Below are positions 1-8,311 of a stretch of DNA of 38,614 bases, piece after piece. A program made the translations under genes and the position numbers. The stretch's first letter is position 1. Each line of letters begins with the position of its first letter. Source of the stretch: Fibrobacter sp. Its GTDB lineage: Bacteria > Fibrobacterota > Fibrobacteria > Fibrobacterales > Fibrobacteraceae. The notes below the pieces were generated by a model. That model saw nothing but the letters and a program-made list of their open reading frames with translations. It was not told the DNA's origin and did not search any database. The DNA lies in NCBI GenBank assembly GCA_017503015.1, contig JAFVTX010000006.1:1-38614 (forward strand), in the 5' to 3' direction.

Positions 1-51
1 GTTTTCTAAATATTGAATAGATTTCTTCTTCAACGGTTCATTAATTGACAT
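1..51 (-). CDS. 5' end of an unidentified gene running off the left edge
   Basis: Only the first 17 codons are inside the window (MSINEPLKKKSIQYLEN). The ATG is at 49-51, preceded by a good ribosome binding site (GAAGG around 58-62). The gene lies 39 bp after the end of the frameshifted ORF at 91-791 and on the same strand, so it probably continues the defence operon. Too little is visible for a functional call. Confidence 0.55.
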   Translation of the reverse strand, partial: MSINEPLKKKSIQYLEN

Positions 52-90
52 ACTTTTCCTTCACGACTCTTTCTTTATTTTTCAAAACCA

Positions 91-791
91 TTAGATAAGT
101 TTCACTTTTCGTTTAGTTATCCGAGCCTTCAATGTTTTATAAGACATATTATTCAAAATATTTATATCATGCATACTTTGCACAGCATTAGCAAATCGGT
201 ATGAATTTTTACTACCGTTAGCTGCACATACTAGTGTGGGCGTATATGTGTTTTCGTACGGCTCTTAACGATCAAACAATCTGGTTTTAGGACTGTAACA
301 AGACCTACAAAATTGGCAATCAATTCTGGAAATGGATTCATAAATTTACATTCAAAAAATGTCATTAAATGCGAGTTCGGAACAAAATCAACATTTTTAT
401 TATCAATGGCTTTTGATTGACTTGAGTTCTCATCAATTACGCAAATATCTGCAGTAATATAGCTGTCTTTATATGAAGCGCTCTCGCATTTCAAATTATG
501 AACAATCCAAAACCTTTGATTATTTTTTTCTATTTCAAAATACGAAAAATTTTTTATATATCCACTAGTACTTAATTTATACTTAAATTGATTTCCATTG
601 AACAATTGCATTGGCTTACAACTATAACCTAATTGTTCGTAAGCACGAACAACATCATTATAAATTTTCATTTCAAAAAAATCAGAGAAGCGAGATACAG
701 CATTTTCTAAATCTTTTTTATATTTATTCAAAAAAAATCTAACAGAGGCATCAAAGCCTTGTTTTGTCCTATTCTTTTTATTTTTCATCAT
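91..791 (-). pseudogene. Frameshifted gene, possible PD-(D/E)XK nuclease-like protein
   Basis: The first frame codes 186 residues and stops at 231. Its last ten residues look spurious. Dropping back one frame near 265 (minus strand GTTAAGAGCC, where one more A would restore the frame) gives a sensible continuation, EPYENTYTPTLVCAANGSKN and onward, ending at a TAA at 91-93. The repaired protein is about 233 residues. A hydrophobic strand with an ECK motif (MTFFECKF), preceded by an acidic strand (TADICVID), resembles the core of PD-(D/E)XK nucleases; this is a motif impression, not a family match. The start codon directly follows the stop of the upstream gene, with GGAG in the upstream gene's end, so the pair is translationally coupled. 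A sequencing error in an A-run is the main alternative to true decay. Confidence 0.6.
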
Positions 792-1235
792 CTATTTCAC
801 TCCAAAAAAACGTTCAAAATCTAAAGTTGTCTCGATTTTAAGGAATCCTTTCCAATTTTGGAAACCTTTTTCCTCAAAAAAAACTTTGAGCATTCCATAA
901 AACTGTGCAATGATTTGTGTATTCTTTTCAACGCCTGCGCTATCAAGAGAATAATGTCCCAAAGTTACTGACGAAACACCAAAACTGTGCATTCTTTTAT
1001 AAAAATCTTTAGCATGCTCCAGCGGAGCCACAACCAACCTATACAAAAAAATTACTGAAACCAGAGTTTTCAAATCATCATACTCAAGGATGAATTTTTT
1101 TCCTTTACCTATTTTGTCATTTATCATATTAATGAAAACAGCATGCTGTTCCATAACATTTTTTCGTTCCATTCTAGGAACATAATGAAGAATTGTTTCT
1201 AATAATAAATCACGATTAGCCAAAATTAACCTCAT
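792..1235 (-). CDS. Hypothetical protein, 147 aa, in the defence operon
   Basis: I do not recognise this family. The 147-residue product is mostly helical in appearance (for example the segment ILHYVPRMERKNVMEQ), with no signal peptide or clear catalytic motif. It begins 10 bp after the DUF262/HNH gene and its stop codon is immediately followed by the ATG of the next gene. The close packing makes it part of the same leftward transcript. It could be a partner or immunity-type protein for the neighbouring nuclease-like ORF, but that rests on position only. Confidence 0.6.
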   Translation of the reverse strand: MRLILANRDLLLETILHYVPRMERKNVMEQHAVFINMINDKIGKGKKFILEYDDLKTLVSVIFLYRLVVAPLEHAKDFYKRMHSFGVSSVTLGHYSLDSAGVEKNTQIIAQFYGMLKVFFEEKGFQNWKGFLKIETTLDFERFFGVK

Positions 1236-1245
1236 TAAATTCCGC

Positions 1246-3093
1246 TCATATTATTTTTTCCCAAACCAATTTTACGCCAAATTCCTTAATTGTTTCTTCA
1301 CTATCTCGCCCACTAATATTCTTACCCATAGCCACCTCAATTCTATCAAGGAGCCTCTTGGCTCGGTCTACGAAATACTCATCAAACATATTCTTTGATA
1401 AATATTCGTAATTCACTTTATGAGAAGAAATTGCAGAAACAATCATTTCTTTATCAAGTCCCTTATTCTTCATTGTCTTAAGATATTCACTTGGGGCGCG
1501 GCCACCAATAGAACGATTCGAAGATGCATAAATAGGAGTCTTGTTTACTACGGAATTCCACTTTTTTTGCGGATATTTTTGTTTTTCACAATATGCCTGG
1601 GGGAAAATGTGATGAATGTCTGTATCTTCATCCAAATACTTAGCAACATCCATCTTTTCGCCACTCATAAAATCAAGTGGCGAATCTTGCATTACAATAG
1701 CCATCACGCCCTTATACGCAGCACTATTTCTTGTTTGCATAGACAGCAATCTCGTAGGAACGAAACTTGCACGAGAAACAGTATCCGGGACTTCGCCGCC
1801 CTTGATCCATTTGAACATATCGGCAATATCTAGAGCAAAGCGAGCTTCATTTGCGCCGCCATAAAGTTCTCCAAAAACACCGCACCAATACCACTTTGCC
1901 AAAAGTTCTTTGTTTGATGCAAGCATAAATGCGCGATTATCTTTCTTTTCATTATCAACCGCAAAGATTGCTGCTAAAGGAACAAGTTGTGTTGTATAGG
2001 GCAAATCGTTTTCACGATATATTCCTTGATGAACAAGGAATGACGCAGCCGACTCAAACCCACTAATTAAGAAATCTCGATTTTCCTTATATTCTTTGAG
2101 ATTCAATCTGAGAATGTCTCTCTTTTTACAAGAAACAGCACTCATTCCCTTAAGACTTTTCTTATAAGTAGTTAACAATGTCATTGCAGACAAGAAATTA
2201 TCACCCGTAACATCATTAAGCACCTGCAATTTCTTATCCCTGAATGATTGGCTTATGCTATCCCAATCTGCGCGTAAATCAAATTCATCTGCAGCAAACG
2301 TAGCAGTAACCAATTCAAATACCGTTAAAGGGACGCCTCCAGTATTCACATTTTCAAATATTTGGCATACAGCTTCTTTAGGAGTGTTTTTCAATAGTTG
2401 TATTACAGGAATTACATAATCTTGAATCGGTCGAATAATTTTTTCTCGGAAATCTCTATATTTGTTCTTATAAGATTTATCGTTATCGTAATAATCGTCT
2501 AGTCCATCTTGCCAAGCATCCATATCCTTTGCGGAGAATACGCAATTCAACGGAAACATCAGCTGTTTGTATTCCATTTCCGGAGTAGATAAATCAAGCT
2601 CAATTTTACGACCTATTTCGGAAGTAATCTTTTTATTCTTTGAAGAATTCTTTTCATCTGCCGGCACAGATACAATGGCATCTAACCTATCAGCATTTGA
2701 ATCCAAGCACTTTTCTATATCAAGATAATAGTACCTAAAAATAGTCTTGTCTTTATCCGTATCTAAACGAGTTTTTACCGGTTTCTTTGATTTAAATACC
2801 TGAAATAAGGTCGTTAAACGTTGTTGGCCATCAAGAACAAGCCATTCTGGCGATACCATTTTATCAAGGGAAACTCCCGTAAACAGTCTACTTTTGAAAC
2901 GAATAGAATCTCCACCCGCCTGGAGAAACATTGCTGCGCCCATCGGATAACCTGACGAAATACTTTCAATCAGTTTGCAAATTTTAGTATCATCCCAAAC
3001 CCAACTTCTTTGAAATTCCGGAAGTTGCGCCCCACCTTCTTCAACCAAACGAAGAAGATCTGCAAGTTTTTTATCGTGAGATTCTACGGACAT
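1246..3093 (-). CDS. GmrSD-like DUF262 / DUF1524 HNH restriction protein
   Basis: The 615-residue protein has the two domains of single-chain GmrSD-type enzymes. The N-terminal DUF262 part carries the LPEFQRSWVW strand (residues 24-33) and the diagnostic DGQQR motif (88-92) of this ParB-like nucleotide-using fold. The C-terminal part has DIHHIFP (492-498) followed by conserved Asn residues (NRSIGG near 526), the His-Me/HNH nuclease signature of DUF1524. Known members are NTP-dependent type IV restriction enzymes that cleave modified phage DNA. The ATG has AAGGA upstream. It lies 11 bp downstream of the membrane-protein gene and 10 bp upstream of the 147-aa gene. Family assignment is strong; the substrate and a role here are inferred. 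Confidence 0.85.
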   Translation of the reverse strand: MSVESHDKKLADLLRLVEEGGAQLPEFQRSWVWDDTKICKLIESISSGYPMGAAMFLQAGGDSIRFKSRLFTGVSLDKMVSPEWLVLDGQQRLTTLFQVFKSKKPVKTRLDTDKDKTIFRYYYLDIEKCLDSNADRLDAIVSVPADEKNSSKNKKITSEIGRKIELDLSTPEMEYKQLMFPLNCVFSAKDMDAWQDGLDDYYDNDKSYKNKYRDFREKIIRPIQDYVIPVIQLLKNTPKEAVCQIFENVNTGGVPLTVFELVTATFAADEFDLRADWDSISQSFRDKKLQVLNDVTGDNFLSAMTLLTTYKKSLKGMSAVSCKKRDILRLNLKEYKENRDFLISGFESAASFLVHQGIYRENDLPYTTQLVPLAAIFAVDNEKKDNRAFMLASNKELLAKWYWCGVFGELYGGANEARFALDIADMFKWIKGGEVPDTVSRASFVPTRLLSMQTRNSAAYKGVMAIVMQDSPLDFMSGEKMDVAKYLDEDTDIHHIFPQAYCEKQKYPQKKWNSVVNKTPIYASSNRSIGGRAPSEYLKTMKNKGLDKEMIVSAISSHKVNYEYLSKNMFDEYFVDRAKRLLDRIEVAMGKNISGRDSEETIKEFGVKLVWEKII

Positions 3094-3104
3094 AATTAAG
3101 TTCC

Positions 3105-4511
3105 TTATTCAAAATCAAAAGTATAAGTGCCTAAAGCCAGCACCTGCGTAAACTTTCTCGTTTGAGAATCGTATGACACTGATTGCGGCAAAAGTGCTTT
3201 CATAATTTCCTGATTTTGCACAAAGCAATTATGCCATTTACGTTTCATCAAGCGTCTAAAATATCTTATAACCGTACATTTATTGTCTTTTCCCAAACCA
3301 CCCATCAGCATAACACAACGAAATAAGGATCTAGTCGCATATCGACGCCCTAATTTGAAGTGCTCATTCAAATCTGCTATACAATCTAACTGAAAGGTTC
3401 TTTCAATTGATTTTCTAGGAGGATTCTCTATCAAAAGAATTTCCAACAAATCATCAACTTTACTTCTTAAAGAAAAATCATCACAGTTTCGATCTAGCAT
3501 ATAAAACAAATCAAAGAGTTGACTACTCAACAGCTCAAATTTATGCGCCCCATAATAAACATTATTAGAAAATTGATCATTTCGCTTCATATACGTGCTT
3601 ATCGCTTTTATAATTTCAACATGTGTCCTTAACCAGAAAAAAGTTCCTTGCTTCAAAAAACGTTCATAAACACTTGATAACTTTTCCAAGATGAATCCAT
3701 ACTGAATTACCATTTCAGGGCAAATATGTTCCGTTTTGAAACTTTCTAGGAGAAGTTCTTCATAGCAATTCAAAGTATCTTTATCAAACTGTTCATAATC
3801 ACGATGCGAAAACTGCAACGCACTATTCATCGCAATTATAAAAGATTTTTCTCTCACAAATTCAGTCAAATCGCCTTGATAATATTTCATTATAGAGCGG
3901 CGATGAAAAGAATTTGGATTCATTATTGCACATCGGATAATATTTTTCAAAAAAGGCTGTTCATTTATAAAACCAATAACATCCCTATAAGCGTCCATAA
4001 CAGCAAACGCAGAATAATAGTGACTGATGACTAAGCGATTGCATATTCTATCATCAGCCAAAATCAACAATGTAAGACAACCAAATCGTTCTGGCTTTTG
4101 TGCTTCTGCATTCTTAACTAGCAATTTTATAGAAGGAGCAACCTCACATAGCAGTTCATCATCTTTTCCTCTTTCGCAAAGATTCCTTATCCCAGTAAAA
4201 AAATGTTCAGCATTTTTTGGGGAATACAGAACGGGTTTATATGCACTACAAACAAACCAAACAAACGTGACCAAAAATAAAATAAACGCCACCAAACTCC
4301 ACACAATAGGGCAGCCTAGGCAATAAAGCGAATAATGCTGTATAACCGTAGACAGAACAACAATAAGAACCGTCATCACCAAAAGAATCACAAACTTTTT
4401 ATAGCCACGAACTTTTAAACGAAAGGTAATTTGAGGGTTCAATGTTGGAATAATAGCCATCACAAGAGAGGCTACTATTAGAATATCGCCTATGCCAATT
4501 AGTGACTCCAA
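3105..4511 (-). CDS. Membrane-anchored protein of unknown function, 468 aa
   Basis: There are probably three N-terminal membrane segments (about residues 5-24, 37-57 and 66-88), then a roughly 370-residue soluble, helix-rich and charged region with no motif I recognise. The predicted start is TTG, chosen because a good GGAG lies 5-6 bases upstream and no ATG is nearby. The gene is packed against the DUF262/HNH gene (11 bp). Its position between a nuclease gene and a restriction gene suggests a membrane-located sensor or effector in a defence module, but no sequence feature proves this. Confidence 0.65.
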   Translation of the reverse strand: MESLIGIGDILIVASLVMAIIPTLNPQITFRLKVRGYKKFVILLVMTVLIVVLSTVIQHYSLYCLGCPIVWSLVAFILFLVTFVWFVCSAYKPVLYSPKNAEHFFTGIRNLCERGKDDELLCEVAPSIKLLVKNAEAQKPERFGCLTLLILADDRICNRLVISHYYSAFAVMDAYRDVIGFINEQPFLKNIIRCAIMNPNSFHRRSIMKYYQGDLTEFVREKSFIIAMNSALQFSHRDYEQFDKDTLNCYEELLLESFKTEHICPEMVIQYGFILEKLSSVYERFLKQGTFFWLRTHVEIIKAISTYMKRNDQFSNNVYYGAHKFELLSSQLFDLFYMLDRNCDDFSLRSKVDDLLEILLIENPPRKSIERTFQLDCIADLNEHFKLGRRYATRSLFRCVMLMGGLGKDNKCTVIRYFRRLMKRKWHNCFVQNQEIMKALLPQSVSYDSQTRKFTQVLALGTYTFDFE

Positions 4512-4598
4512 AATTACTCCTTACATTTTGATTTGGCAGTTCTTAGGTGAGAAAGAAGTGAAGCATCCGATCATTCGAAAAAATCAACTTTCATTGTC

Positions 4599-5729
4599 CT
4601 AAACAGTTTTGACAATATCTTCTATTAGAACATTTTCACCACTTTCTTGATCTGTCTCAACATATACTAAGTTAACAGTTTCTTCAAAAACAGGTTTTGA
4701 AGAAACTTTAATTACACTTTCGCATTGAAAATTTCTACTTAAAAAGCGATACTTTATGTCGAAATTCGCTTCAGTTCGAGGAAGACGAATAAACGTTTTA
4801 ATCCTTCGTCCATCACTAGGAACTAGTGCACCTTCACCATGATAAGTAATTTTATGAGATTCAATACAATAAGATTTTTGCATAAAGTTCAAACTAGAAA
4901 TGGCAAGGCCTTCTTTCACAACGTTATCTTCTACGAAATTACAGTCGTCACCAGCCAAGCCAACGAACAATTTATAATCATCAAAAGTTTCATTTCCGTC
5001 ATTATAAAATGTGATTGACAAAAGGACCAATGAATGATTCTCTTTTTTCTCAGAATTCCAAAACAATTTAGCAGGTCTCAAAGTTTCAACAACACTATTT
5101 TCCCCGCATAATTTGGCAATAGCACTTTGGCCCTCATCAAACAAAGGGGTTTTCACGGGAATTCTTTTTATACGTTTCGTAATTTTTTTCGCATATCGAG
5201 GAGTTAAAACTAAATCTTTTTCAACATCATTTATTTTTACAAGTAATGAATTTTTTTCAACAAATCCTTGTCCATTCACATACCATTCATAGGTATTCTT
5301 GTTTTCTTCAATCAAATCAACAATATCTTCCCAAGAATATAGCTCAATAGAAAAGTTCCCTTGGGTTCGGCTTTCAACATCCTTTTCCCTTATATAGGTT
5401 TCTATTTTTTCATCCTTATTTGCAGTAGTCGTAAAGATGAAGCGTTTCAATTTAGGCTTAAATGTTAATGCTTTTTGTATTTCTTGATCAATTTCATCTT
5501 CGGTTAACTGCGCATTAGTATAATCATCTTTTCCCTTACATTGTATTCCGCAATAATCTATTTCTCCTTTTGGAACTCCATATACATCCACACCATGCTG
5601 GCTTTGACCAGCACGACCATTTTTCTTAATTGAAGGACATTCCCAAATTTCGCCCCATAGTTTCTTACATAAATCTTCAAAATCTTGCCAGTGTTCCGGC
5701 TTTCTCATTGTTTTTTTCATACAATTCAC
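4599..5729 (-). CDS. Mrr-like restriction endonuclease-fold protein
   Basis: The N-terminal ~150 residues look like an Mrr/REase-fold nuclease: FEDLCKKLW helix, then HGVDVYG and GIQCKGK, giving the D...QxK catalytic pattern of PD-(D/E)XK enzymes (approximately residues 45-70). The C-terminal ~200 residues are beta-rich and unassigned. The gene overlaps the DUF2806-like gene by four bases (GTGA), with GTG as start; an ATG three codons later is equally possible. Similar nuclease domains serve as effectors in many anti-phage systems. The product should be a cytoplasmic DNase; its trigger is unknown, and the C-terminal part may be the sensor. Confidence 0.7.
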   Translation of the reverse strand: MNCMKKTMRKPEHWQDFEDLCKKLWGEIWECPSIKKNGRAGQSQHGVDVYGVPKGEIDYCGIQCKGKDDYTNAQLTEDEIDQEIQKALTFKPKLKRFIFTTTANKDEKIETYIREKDVESRTQGNFSIELYSWEDIVDLIEENKNTYEWYVNGQGFVEKNSLLVKINDVEKDLVLTPRYAKKITKRIKRIPVKTPLFDEGQSAIAKLCGENSVVETLRPAKLFWNSEKKENHSLVLLSITFYNDGNETFDDYKLFVGLAGDDCNFVEDNVVKEGLAISSLNFMQKSYCIESHKITYHGEGALVPSDGRRIKTFIRLPRTEANFDIKYRFLSRNFQCESVIKVSSKPVFEETVNLVYVETDQESGENVLIEDIVKTV

Positions 5730-6721
5730 ATTCCGTTAATTAAAGCACCATTCTCATACGCGAATTCTTCTTTCTGAACAAAATAATTTTCACCTACAAG
5801 TTTATGCACAGACACTCGACAGTTTTGAGAAGAAGATATCTCTTTGCTTAAAATCTCCAGAACATCAGCATCCATTCCTTCTGTCATATATTTACGGAGT
5901 TGTTTCCCTTCTGCAGTCAAAGACATTGAATAGGTCATTTCAAATTTTTCAACATCCTTCCAAACTCTCAAAAAGCAATTAGGATAAGGAATGAGGATAC
6001 ATGTTTTATCACCAATTTTTCTTCTTCCGTAACTACGATACTCGCCAAAACCAGAAGCAAATCGCGCAAGCCCTAGGTTTTCTAGCATTTGTTGATTGTG
6101 TAGATTGATTTTGAAAAAAGAGGAATCAGACATCATCAATCCAACATGATTAAAAAGATACCCGTCACTAGAAAAATACCTGACAAATTTGCCAAAGAAA
6201 TCTAAATCTTCCGTAGACAGGTCACCAAGCGTTCGAATAAATCTTGCCGAGACACTTCCGTGAGTTTTCGTTTCAAATTCAAGAACTTTAGCAAGAATTT
6301 GCTGTTTCAACGGATTAGAAGTCATTTTAGCCCGTTCTAACCACAGGAGCCACCAATCTGGATCCATATCCTTATCATCAACTTCTTCCGACTTCGTTTC
6401 CTTTGTATTTTCACAAAATTGACTTAATACGGAAACAATGTTCAGACTTTTTTGACCATCTGATTGCACATCAATGATATGCCCCATAATAAGCTTTCGT
6501 TCATTTTCATCTTGAAACTGATTAATAAAATTTACTTGATATGCAGGATCATTTAAAATTCGATACTCATTCAAAAATTTTTCATGAACAGCTTTTTCCG
6601 TTTGTTCTTTGCGTTCTTCGTAACGAATAACATCGCCAAGTATAGGGATTTTTTTCACAAGTGCATAAAAGCCTTCCGATGCACCTGCCACAGCACCAAC
6701 GGCATTTGTCAATGAATCCAT
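5726..6721 (-). CDS. DUF2806-like protein, partner of the nuclease
   Basis: The 331-residue protein carries a segment resembling DUF2806: a PDWWLLWLERAK helix, then a region on organisation of helices ending SARFIRTLGDLS (about residues 120-170). The N terminus is Ala/Gly-rich and could associate with membranes (NAVGAVAGAS). The start has a strong AAGGAG 7 bases upstream. It is translationally coupled to the Mrr-like nuclease, which points to a two-gene system such as sensor plus effector. The DUF2806 call is from memory of the motif pattern and is moderate. Confidence 0.6.
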   Translation of the reverse strand: MDSLTNAVGAVAGASEGFYALVKKIPILGDVIRYEERKEQTEKAVHEKFLNEYRILNDPAYQVNFINQFQDENERKLIMGHIIDVQSDGQKSLNIVSVLSQFCENTKETKSEEVDDKDMDPDWWLLWLERAKMTSNPLKQQILAKVLEFETKTHGSVSARFIRTLGDLSTEDLDFFGKFVRYFSSDGYLFNHVGLMMSDSSFFKINLHNQQMLENLGLARFASGFGEYRSYGRRKIGDKTCILIPYPNCFLRVWKDVEKFEMTYSMSLTAEGKQLRKYMTEGMDADVLEILSKEISSSQNCRVSVHKLVGENYFVQKEEFAYENGALINGM

Positions 6722-6778
6722 AATGTTCTCCTTTTATACAATTACAAGATGCAACCTCTACACTCTAAAATCTAAATC

Positions 6779-7984
6779 CTACACCTCAATTTGGCCGGTC
6801 ATGAGGAGCGGGAGAAGGGTGTTGCGTTGGGTGGTTAATGTTTCGATTTGTTGCGAATTTACCAATTGCTTTTTAAACAATGGTGTAACCTGAGAACTGA
6901 ATCTTTTCATGGTCTCTTCATCGGGAATCGCAATTCTACTTTGATTCAAATGGTCTGTTGTAATATGCCCCATTGTTGTTTTACGGGCTTCAGCCATTCT
7001 TTTAAAATTTCCAATATAATCTTTCAATTGGAAGTAAACGAAATACAATGAGAAATATTCTTTAGGAGTAACTTTGAAAATGTGTTGATTCAAACCACCT
7101 TTAACACCATTCCACATCATCACTTCTAAAGATGCTGACCATGAGAATAGTAAATCACCAGGATTGACAATAACTTTTTCGGGGATGTCACTTCTTACAA
7201 ACTCGGTGTCGGCGGTAATGCCTTCATGCATTTCTCGGATTTTGATAACAGGCAATTTATATTTTTCTGTTGTCGGTCTATATTTCTGACAAGCCAGTCC
7301 ATTTGTAAAATCAGCAATTCGATAAAGATTATCAATTTCCCAACCTACAGGGATGTTGCGGTTGAGGGTTTTGTTGTAGGTGGTTTGGTGGCCGGCGCAT
7401 TGGAGGAAGGTGTAGTCGTAGATTGTTTTGGCGGTTTGTTCCAGCACGCGATTCTGGGCTCGGAGATTTTCAATATAATCATCTAGCGCCGAAAGGACCG
7501 CAGCAATTTTCTTTTGCTCCGAAAGCGAGGGCACAAAAATTGGAAAATCTGCTATTTGTTTACCACTTATATGAGGGATCGAAGAGCCTGTCTTTATAGT
7601 ATTCACATATTCAATAAATCTAGGCGAAGAAATATACTGCCAAATATATTTCTGGTCATACCCTTTTTTTGCGCGAACACAAGCAACTCGCTGAACAAGA
7701 ATTAATGGTAAGTCTTCTTTTTTTACAATTGCAAAATTTTTCCCAACTTTCGACCCATCCATTCCAATCACTATATCATACTCTTTCAAATAATACGGTG
7801 TCAAACCATCTGTTAAATCACTCCACCAACGAGAGTCGTTTCCAAATCTTAAAAATCGTTCCGATACATTCATCCCCCGAACAAGACGAACCCCGTTTCC
7901 TTCTGTATTGAATTTTTCACTTTCAAAAGGAAACCCCACTAATATGTCCGCCACATCACCCAACTTATACTTTGTCATTTCCAT
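6779..7984 (-). CDS. hsdS: Type I restriction-modification specificity subunit HsdS
   Basis: This 401-residue protein has the classical repeat plan: TRD1 (about 5-150), a conserved helix with SLSEQKKIAAVLSALDDYI (about 155-175), TRD2 (about 215-360), and a second conserved helix ending NTLLPLLMTGQIEV. It fixes the recognition sequence for the HsdM methylase and HsdR nuclease. The start has GAGGAAGG 7 bases upstream, inside the end of the small preceding gene. The conserved repeats flanking the TRDs are intact, so it should be functional. It is separated from hsdM by one small gene, which is unusual. Confidence 0.93.
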   Translation of the reverse strand: MEMTKYKLGDVADILVGFPFESEKFNTEGNGVRLVRGMNVSERFLRFGNDSRWWSDLTDGLTPYYLKEYDIVIGMDGSKVGKNFAIVKKEDLPLILVQRVACVRAKKGYDQKYIWQYISSPRFIEYVNTIKTGSSIPHISGKQIADFPIFVPSLSEQKKIAAVLSALDDYIENLRAQNRVLEQTAKTIYDYTFLQCAGHQTTYNKTLNRNIPVGWEIDNLYRIADFTNGLACQKYRPTTEKYKLPVIKIREMHEGITADTEFVRSDIPEKVIVNPGDLLFSWSASLEVMMWNGVKGGLNQHIFKVTPKEYFSLYFVYFQLKDYIGNFKRMAEARKTTMGHITTDHLNQSRIAIPDEETMKRFSSQVTPLFKKQLVNSQQIETLTTQRNTLLPLLMTGQIEV

Positions 7985-7988
7985 ACCA

Positions 7989-8309
7989 TCACCTTCCTCG
8001 AAGGATTCTTTCTGATCGAATTATTCTGAACTCTTTTTCTATACGATCTTTTTTCGTTCCTTCAAAAATGGGAAAAGGAGAAGCGTTCGCTCTTCTTTCC
8101 GCTTCCTGCCAATCAAGTTGTTCTTGGCATTTTTCTTGTTTTCGCTTCAGCTCAACCAATTGCTCTTTTTCTTCTTTTTTTTTCTCAGTCTGTTCTGCAA
8201 ATTCAAGTTGTTTTTTTGCAAGCTCTCTTGAAACCTTAATAGAATGTATTGACACAAAAAGAGCTATCAAACTAATGAGGATAGCGATAACGTTCACAAT
8301 CACTTCCAT
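7989..8309 (-). CDS. Small membrane coiled-coil protein between hsdM and hsdS
   Basis: The 106-residue product has one N-terminal transmembrane helix (about residues 2-22, VIVNVIAILISLIALFVSI) and a highly charged coiled coil (about 28-70, rich in EKKKEEKEQ). The chosen ATG at 8309 has GGGGAAG five bases upstream; a GTG at 8315 would overlap the hsdM stop. No family is recognised. Its location inside the hsd operon, with tight spacing on both sides, suggests co-expression. It could tether or regulate the R-M complex at the membrane; this is inference. Confidence 0.7.
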   Translation of the reverse strand: MEVIVNVIAILISLIALFVSIHSIKVSRELAKKQLEFAEQTEKKKEEKEQLVELKRKQEKCQEQLDWQEAERRANASPFPIFEGTKKDRIEKEFRIIRSERILRGR

Positions 8310-8311
8310 AT

